DNA of 64,000 nt from Prinia subflava (taxonomy: Eukaryota > Chordata > Aves > Passeriformes > Cisticolidae), in NCBI RefSeq assembly GCF_021018805.1, contig NC_086254.1, forward strand, positions 25,419,300-25,483,299, read 5' to 3'. This document shows positions 38,222 to 64,000 of the stretch, piece by piece (position 1 is the stretch's first letter; every line of letters starts with the position of its first letter). The notes below the pieces were generated by a model. That model ran no database searches and had not been told where the DNA came from. It saw only the letters and a list, made by a program, of their open reading frames with translations. A program made the position numbers and the translations under genes.

Positions 38222-41200
38222 CAAAGAAAGACTGAGAAGTGTGCAGCTTATTTTGTTTTTAATTATTTTTTTCAAAATAAAAAGTATCTTTGTCTGGTAC
38301 TATGAATGTAGCAAGCATGGTGGTTCTAGCTTTCCCTGGTTTTGCTGGAGGGCCTGTGGGAGAAGGACTTGACAGAGTACTAGCAGCTTTCTCACCATTT
38401 TCATTTGAGAAAAACAGCATTAAGGTTTTGAATAGAGCCTATTTTTTTTTCATGAAATGTTGCTGAAAATGTCTGAGTTTAAGAGGTGTTAAGAAAAGGA
38501 AGACAGACCAGTAAAAGAACCCTCTTCCTTTTTGAATAATTATTTGATGATGAAACATGTAGCAGAAGGGCTTAAAGGTCAGCAGTGAGACCAGGGCCCC
38601 TTGGTTCTCAGTGCTGTGCAGACATGTCGGAAGCAAACAGCTCTCAACCTGTAAGAGAGAGGCAGATAAAAGATAGCTGGACAAAGAGGCACAAAAAAGG
38701 GAAGTGGCTCGTCCAAGGTCACCCACGGATCCGTGGCCGTGCTGGACTGAACCATCTGCAGCAGATGAGGTCTCCTGGATCCTGTCCCCCTGTTTGATCC
38801 TCATGCTCATCTTGTCTCCATTCGCAGTTTGTGAGTGTTCAGACAGGTCTGATCATCCCCCAGCTGGGTCCACAGAAGGGAATAATCCTTCACCTCTGCT
38901 GGTTTTAATGTGGCAGAGACAAAATCCAGTGTTGGACCACAGGTTGTGACCCAGCTTCTGCCTGCTTCCCACAGCCCTGGCCATGGATGTCTTTCCTGGC
39001 TTTGCCTGAGATAAAGCAGCAAGGGAAACCTTTCATCATGCACCTTAAAGCCTTGCAGACAATCAGTTGGTTCATATATATTTCTAAAATCTAACAGACA
39101 TAAAAAAGCCCCAAACTACCAGAAAGACTTTTTCACTGCAAAAAGGGTCTAAATTCTGCAACTGCCCTAGGGCATGTGGGGCACTCAAATTTAACATCAA
39201 GGCACTTAAGATGTAATGGTGCTGTTAGCTTGCCAGACAGACAGATTCTTCCAGGAAAAACAGGGTACAAAAGACCCCTATTCTCTAACTGTGTCAGTAT
39301 GTAATCTTAGGACCTAGACTTAACGTTTTTTTCATCTAAAGAAGAAGATGGGAGAAAATACCCTTTTTCAAAAGGGATACTTTTAGGCCTTTAGCAATGC
39401 CAGACAGAGTAGCAAAATCACAGTCCTGTTTTCTTTGCAGATCGTCTCTAATAGCTGCTGGTATTGAGAGCATTGTGGTTTGCTAGCACTAAAATGTAAA
39501 GTTATTTTGAGCATGAAAGCCTGGACGTCATCCTATTTAAAAAATGTTAAAGAAGGAGAGGAATGTTTACAGCACATTAAAACCTGTGTGACAACTTAGC
39601 AAGAACTATTTTAACAATCCTCTTATTCCCTTTCCTGTTATGCACCATAAAATGAGAATGCAGTGTCAGTAATAAATAATATTGGCGTGGAGGGATGGCT
39701 CACCGTGCTCCCGGAGTCAGGCTGGGTCAGGCTCAGCCCCTGCTGCCACCCTGCTCCAGTGGGAGCTGGGGAGGTGAGGGCAGGAGCCTCCTCTCCTCTG
39801 CTCACCCCAGGCAGGAGGAAAGCTTGGGAATTTCGTGCTTCTTTGCAGGAATTAACTATACCCAGTATTTAGAAAACAGCCTCTGCCACAACTGCCTCCC
39901 TGGGCTTTGTGACCCAAACGAAACAAGGATTAAAGCAGAATAGTTCTTTATACAGAAAAAGTTTGCAGTCAGGGGTAGGTCTGCAGTGAATGTTGACAAA
40001 TACTGAAACTAAATATGAGAAAGGACTTGTTCCAATTTTTTTTTTAAATCGGCATTCCATATGTGTTATGTGGAGAGCTAGGATGTGCTGCTACTTCTGT
40101 TACATAAGAGGGTTTTTTTCTTTTTTAATAAAGGGCAGTGCAGAACGTATGAGAAGTGACAAGAAATATCGAGAAAAAGAACTACATGAAAATAAGAAAA
40201 GCTACTAAGTGAAAAGCTCTTACTCAGTGTGTTATTTCCATAATTCCTGAGTTCCTTAAAGTCTCTTTTTAATGTTTCTGAGGGAAAGCCTCGAAGTGAA
40301 AGGAGGGAGACAAGGGGTTTTTTTTGTTTAAAGGAAGATCTTGGTTAATTCTATTAGTAGACTTTGGGCTTGTTTTTATTTAAAAACAAAACAAAAATCC
40401 CTCTCAAGTTTAGAATTTCTGTATGGAAAAATTCTTCTTCTTTGCCAGGGAGGGAAATATCTCCTTTTCATTCTGTTTGTTTTGGAGTATCTGTAGTTAA
40501 GTGTTTTGTGTTTGTTCTTTATTGAATACATTAGTAGTGCATTAATTCCTCCCTGACAATGCTCGTTTCATTGCACTCACTCCTTGCCATCTGACAGACA
40601 AACTTGTCCTTTCACGTGAGGATCCTGCTTTGCCCTCCCAGGGTTTGATTGCTAATGGCTGCATTTCCTACCTTGTTTACCTCTGAATGCTTTTTAAAGT
40701 GATTTTTGTTCTGGCCCCCAGAAAGGAAACAGATTATAAAAAACCTCACATTGAATTCTTGCTCCAATTCCAATCTGTTTGCTTCGGTTTTCGTTTTTAG
40801 ATTATTGTTTGGCTTTAATTTGTTTGTTTCTCCTTTAAACGGGTTTGAGATTACTCAAGGGTTCCTTGTTCAGCGGGTCAAAGGGTAATTTGGAGACTTT
40901 GAAACCGTCTCCCTTTTTATCACCACGTTTCGTTCTTCGCAGAGTCCAAAGGATTTTCAGGATGATAGCTCGATAGCTCGTGGAGGATGGCTCCATCTAA
41001 GGAAAACATGAGCAGCAGACCTGAGTCACTGCAAGAGGCCATGGCAGTTTTTCTTAGATGAAAAAAACCCCACTGATCTAAGTCTAAATCAGAACCTTAA
41101 TTAATCTTTATCTGTAACTAAAAGATTAAGTTTACTGGGGATTAAATACGTTGAGGTTGATAAGTTTGATATCAACTTACCATTCCAGGATGGAGACCCT

Positions 41201-42282
41201 AATTTAACTAACTTCAAGTCAGAGAGGTACCCATACACAAAAATATACAGTGTGTGCTATTAAAAAATGTACTTTAACTGAAAGAGTCAATCTGTTCCAG
41301 AGTTAATCTCTGCTTTTAAAAGAGGAAGGTCAGTTCCAACTTTGTAGCACAGCAAAATGAAGCACGGGGAAATGTAGGCTCCTTAACAAAAATCCAGGTG
41401 TTGCTATAAAAACCATTTATTTCACGTGTCCCCCAGGTTAACCGAGCTCTGTGTCCTTCCATGGAAAAGCCTTGCTCGAAATATGCTATTTCCTACAAAC
41501 AGAAACAAAGGAAATTGCACAATTAGATCAATGCAGTCACTTTTACAGATTTTGTCCTCTCTGCTGTGTCTCCTGAGCCGTGGTAGGAACTGGAGTGCAG
41601 GCTATTCCAGGGGAGGAAGGCTGACCCTCCTCAGAGGCTGCAGGGCCATCTCAGTCCCGTTGCTGAGGGATGCTGGAGCGAGATGTGTCTGTGTCTTCTC
41701 TTCCAAAATGAGCACATTGGCTTGGTCACAACTCCACCCCCACAGTTCACAGCCAAAAGTTTACGAGGTCACATTCGCTGTGGACAGCGAGAGCCCGTAA
41801 GGAACTGCACAATTATCCCATCTGAAAATTGGTTAACCCGTTCTTCTTCACTGGAGGCACCCAAGTGCTCAGTGCCTTCAGCTCACTGACAAATGTGAAT
41901 TATTTGCCATAGGAAATAAGGGTGTTTGTCACCTGGAGGGCTTGGGAGGAAGCTGTGGGGTAAGATGGGCATCTGATCTGGGTCTCATAATCAGCTGTAA
42001 ATACAAGGAGTAACTCAAATGAATTCAGAGCTTGACTCTGGTCATTTAAGAATAAAACTGATGCAACATCAGAGCAGAAGATTTTATCCATTTAGTTAAA
42101 AAGATAAAAGAACAGAACAACATGAAATACTTGTCTGAAAAGCCTTTTTTCAACAGACTCAGAATCTACTCTGTTAAGGCAATAGTTTCTCCAAAACCAA
42201 GTCTTGCATTTTCAATTCCAGCCAATGTTTGTGAATATTATAGCTAATTTTACGGTATCTATTTGTCTTTTACCTATACAAG

Positions 42283-42308
42283 TGTGAATATGCTCATGGA
42301 TATTCACA
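42283..42308. repeat. Perfect inverted repeat, 9-bp stem
   Basis: TGTGAATAT and its exact reverse complement ATATTCACA are separated by eight bases. It is too short for a microRNA and has no assigned role. Confidence 0.85.
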
Positions 42309-45300
42309 TGAAGGGAGACTACCACAAGAAAAATGCATTGAAATACATGTAACATGTCTGTCAGATATAAAGTAAATAGATTAAAATAGGAAAAATATAG
42401 TATTTTTCTTGAAGTCCTCTTGAGTGATTATATCAACAGGTCTTACATATGAATCTTAAAAGGTCAGAAGTTCATGTGTATAGGGTGGGGGAAGCATAAA
42501 AGATGTGAACTTTTCAACAAGTTCTCTCTCCTACTGCTATTGATAGTCTGCTTCTACTTTCAAGTTCAGATTTATTTACAGGATTAAGATATTGTTACAA
42601 ATCCTTCTTTAGTTTTAGGCACCAGAGAGTACATTTTGGGACAAAAGCTGTGGAGGGAAAGTGGAGAAAATAATTGCAATAAAATTCCTCTTTCAAAAAA
42701 GAAATCAATAAAATTAGGAGACCTGATGATTTTCATAAAGATGTAATAGAAATTAGGTCAATAGGACTAAAAATCCATTAACTAAAGCCATTAAGTGGAC
42801 TGAAATGGATTACAGATACAAGGAATTTTTATACATCCTCCTTTTCTCCCAAATATTCCACTGAAATATTGTTGCTTATAATTATTCTGCTACCTCTCCT
42901 TGTGAGATCTTTTCTGGTTTGAGAAGCGAAAACAGCAGAATATTGTTTCACATTGCCAAACCCCCTGTTTTTTTGTGAAATCCTTGCCCTGAAATGTGTG
43001 CTGGTGTGTCAGAATCTTTGCGTTTAGACTGAAAAATAAAAAAACAACAGCCTCTATTCTATTTAAAGTGTTATATTCAAGCACAGAAGGAATATCAGTG
43101 AATCTGAATTTAATCTGTAAGTATGCAATGCTCACAATCTTCTGTGTGCAACCTTGTATTTCCCATTAATTTAATTAGTGCAGGATTGAGTCAATAGCCA
43201 TAAGTCTTCTGATGTCCTTTTACAGCCATTTCCACGTTCTTGTTACCTTACTTTTTGGAAAACAATTTTCATTTACATGCAGCAGTGTCCTTTAATACCC
43301 TGTTTTCAAGCTTCAAATAGTTAGGCTTTATCACAGAGGCACTATGCCCATACATATAGTTATTTTATCTTTGCAGTATTTGCTGCTAAGGCTGGAGGTT
43401 CTTCAGAGGTGAGATTTAATTTTATGGTGAGTCAGGGGTCAGCTTGTGCCTGCACTTACCCTTCTGATGGCAGCAGTCTCGTGAAACTCAAGTTCATGGA
43501 TTTTTACAAGATGGAAGCTAATGGAACTAGTTCCAATAAGAAACACAATTTATTCTAAAGGCACATTAGCAGCATTTCGTTATTTAAACAAATGAGAAAA
43601 GAGTGAGAACAGCTAATGTGTTGGTATGCTCACTCTTCAAACGATGGGCTTCTAATCAGGACAGCACTGAATAAACTCCTGGCAGTTCCCTGGGATGGTG
43701 AAGTGCGGGTGGTCCCTGATGTCCTGAGCCCTGTCTATTTGAGAAAGAAAAAACAATCTGTAATCGTTGATAGGTTACACAATTGTGGGAGTTTCCTTTT
43801 TGTTTCATGTAGCTTTTGACACTTTCACACCTTAGTAACACTTGTAATACGAGAAGCTAAGTCTTAATTGTGTTGTCAGTAACTGGGAGCTTTGTGAATT
43901 AGCTGAGCATGTTTTTGTTTTTCAGCTACCTCATGCTTTGCTAAAGACAGAGGCACAAGGTATCTACAGTGATTCCTGAGGGAGTCTAACCCCGCAGAGC
44001 CTGTCCCAGTTTCTGTTTGGGAAGGGATGGGTGTGCACTGCTGGAAAACTGCATTTACACAGCCACGACTCCCTTGTCCACGGATGCTTTGGTTCCCATT
44101 TCCCTGTACAGACACCGTTCACCAAGATTTTAGCCTTTTGTATATCTCCAGCAATAACTTTTATCTTGTTTGTGTATTCCTTCATGTTTGGAGCTTGAGA
44201 TGGGCTCCCTTCCTTCCAGCTGGGACGTAAAGCCTGGAGTCTCTTCATATATAAAACCATTAAAAAAATGATGAGCTTTTCTAATTTTCAGTCCAAAGTC
44301 TGCTTTTCTGAGTCCTTTATGCCTTGTAAACTCCACATTTAAAATATATTTTAATATTGTGTATTACATGGAAACTATACAAATAAATAACCTATAAAAG
44401 ATATAAGGAATTATTGCCACCTCTGCTTCAGATGAATCTGGGCATTGCTGAGCCAAATTTCTCTAAGACCTTTTTAAACTGCTCTACAGACACCAGTAAG
44501 TGTCTCTCATGACTCCAGAACTCTAGGTTCTGTGGCACTTAAAAATAGTGACTGTGATGTTCCCTGTTTCTCCTGAGGTCCTCCCCTCTTCCAGCAAGGA
44601 CAGCTCAACAGATGTATTTGGTGACATTAACTGTGACCTCCTAGTTGTTTGCTCTATTCACATAATTATTTTACTGTGGGTGTTTCTAAATATAGTAACT
44701 GGATGATGTAAGAAGGTGTGTTCGTGGGAACAGTGTGGTAGATAATCGAATTTTGCAAATGAGGGTAAATAATATTTGTATAGTAAAGGACATTTTACTA
44801 ACTCGTGTGGGGGTGCGTGCACAGAGAAAACTACCTGTGTGTTTTAGGGAAATGGGTTATACAAAGAACAAAGCGCCAACCTTTATTTTCCTCGGGTAAC
44901 TGATAAGTTGTGTAATTTTTGCAATGAGGTTTCCAAAACATATTTTAGAGAAGAAAATGGAGCTAGACAAGGGGTAAAACCATACGTAGAAGCAGGTGTG
45001 TGTGTGCATCCAGCGGTACTCTGCTAGTGCAGAGAGCACCCCTGGTACCTTGAACCCCCGGTCCTGGCTGGGATGGGCACGAATGGACAACAGGGACGGG
45101 CAGTGATGCACCCCGGCGAATCGCGGGGTGCGAGCGAGCACCCACCCCAAAAAACCAGCCACAAACCCTTCAGCACCATAACTCTTCCACACAAATTATT
45201 TCCGAGCGTCGACGGGGCACGACCCCCTTACAATTTATTCCCCATCCTGTTAGCCGCAAGCCCAGCCGCGGTGCCGCGGTGCCGCGGGGCGGGGGGCGGG

Positions 45301-45478
45301 CGGTGCCGCGGCTCGGGGGCTCCGCGGAGGCTCCGGGGCCGGTTCGAAGAGGGCGCCGGCGGCGGCGCGGGTGACGCGGGCATCATGTGAGCGGCCCCGC
45401 TCGCTCCCGGCGTGCAGTGTGGGCCCGCTCGCCCCACCCCGCGCTCCGCCGCCGCGGAGCCGCTCAATAGGGGAAGGG

Positions 45479-45766
45479 AAAAAAAAAAAAAAAAAAAGGA
45501 AAGGAGAAAAAAAAAAAAAAAAAAAAAGGAGGAAAAAAAAATGCGGGAGAGAGCAGGAAAAATAAGACAGGGAAAAATCCGCCCGTGAGGGGACAGGTTC
45601 TGCTCGGGGCACAGAGCAAACGGGCGCTATTTTTTTTTTTTTTTAATTTTTTTTTTTTAAATTTTATTTTGTATTTTCTTCTCGCCGAGAGGATTCAGCC
45701 GCCTGGAAACCGCACGTGAAAAGAGCAGCAGCAAGGAGAGGGGAGGACAAAAAAAAAAAAAAAAAA
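45479..45766. repeat. A and T homopolymer tracts within the promoter island
   Basis: Runs of A (45479-45497, 45507-45527, 45749-45766) and T (45630-45644, 45647-45658) interrupt otherwise GC-rich promoter DNA. Such tracts resist nucleosome wrapping. They are also prone to sequencing length error, so their exact length should be treated with caution. Confidence 0.9.
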
Positions 45767-46275
45767 GGAGAAAAAAGGGGGGGTTTGGCTTGGACCCCCC
45801 CGCCCCAGTGCGGGAGGAAGGACCCGCGGCGGCCGGAGGGCGAGGAGCTGCGGCGGCCGGCGAGAGAAGGGACCGGGGCTGCGTGACCCCCGCGGCGAGG
45901 GGGGAGAGGCGAGGAAGAGACGTTTCCCGATCCTCCCCGCCGAGGATTTGGGGAGGTTTCCGCGCCTGGAGCCCGTGCCTTTGGATCTAAAGAGGATTAT
46001 TATTTTTTTGGGGGTGGCACTGAAGCTGGATTTGTTCCTGTGCGTGCGGCGCGGGGGGGGCGATTTCTGCTGCCTCTAGAGGAGCCGGCGGCCCGGCCGG
46101 GGCGCGGAGATCCCCGCGGATCGCTCCGCACCCCCCGGGAAAGGTGCGCCGAGGGGATCGGCGGGGGGCGGGGGAGGAGAGGCAGCTGCAGCTGCCGGGG
46201 AGGAGGCCCGGCGGAGCGGCAGCAAAGTCATCGCTATCGGCCCCCCCTCGGCTGGCTTCGGGCTCGGCGCTCTCC

Positions 46276-46315
46276 ATGTCTCTGGCTCTGGGCAGCGGCC
46301 GCCACAGCAGCGAGT

Positions 46316-46317
<2 letters not shown>
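46276..46317 (+). other. Candidate upstream ORF in the GNAS 5' leader, 13 codons
   Basis: An ATG at 46276 opens a 13-codon frame closed by TAG at 46315-46317, about 150 nt before the GNAS start codon. The initiation context is weak (T at -3, T at +4), so most ribosomes would be expected to scan past it. It matters only if the transcript starts upstream of 46276, which is not established. Confidence 0.35.

Positions 46318-64000
<17,683 letters not shown>

Larger units (their letters stand above)
24960..45099. other. Long noncoding 5' flank of GNAS
   Basis: No coding exon of a known family is visible in this 20-kb stretch. It contains a (TA/TG)n microsatellite (28225-28276), a two-copy 16-bp duplication (38187-38221), a small GC-rich patch (about 37610-38050), a 9-bp hairpin (42283-42308) and a protein-like minus-strand frame at 30350-30601. 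AT-rich, repeat-poor DNA of this kind often carries conserved enhancers, but conservation cannot be judged from one sequence. Confidence 0.6.

Noticed and set aside
40963..40980. Two-copy GATAGCTC duplication
   Set aside because: Too short to carry meaning.

Overview
The window looks like vertebrate nuclear DNA, most likely from a bird or another sauropsid. Coding sequence is split by introns with GT...AG borders, CpG-rich islands sit in an otherwise AT-rich CpG-poor background, and I saw no mammalian-type SINE or LINE and almost no recognisable transposon. The only gene I can identify with confidence is the 5' part of GNAS, the stimulatory G protein alpha subunit (Gs-alpha), on the + strand. 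Exon 1 (46465-46603) encodes residues 1-46 plus one base of codon 47. Exon 2 (50220-50292) completes Gly47 and the GTP-binding P-loop and runs to residue 70 plus two bases of codon 71. The rest of the gene would lie to the right of the window.

Layout: 1-45.1 kb is a long upstream region with no coding exon I can recognise. It holds simple repeats, a 15-bp minisatellite (about 12.0 kb), a (TA/TG)n microsatellite (28.2 kb), a second GC/CpG-rich island (about 18.3-19.9 kb) with a TATA-like box and three MEF2-type sites, and a segment at 24.1-24.95 kb with clustered CAGCTG E-boxes, an MCAT motif and a palindromic CArG box. From about 45.1 to 47.5 kb is a strong CpG island covering the GNAS promoter, 5' leader, exon 1 and the start of intron 1. 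It carries long A and T tracts, a 60-nt pure purine run and an upstream ORF. Intron 1 is 3.6 kb. Intron 2 begins at 50293 and fills the remaining 13.7 kb with no further GNAS exon that I can see.

How it fits together: the window is a promoter-plus-first-exons view of a signalling gene with a large 5' flank. In mammals that flank carries the alternative NESP55 and XL-alpha-s first exons. I find neither here, but the 18.3-19.9 kb island is a plausible place for an alternative or enhancer-type promoter. No new protein-coding system is evident. The interesting material is regulatory and structural, and most of it is inference from motifs that needs expression or conservation data.
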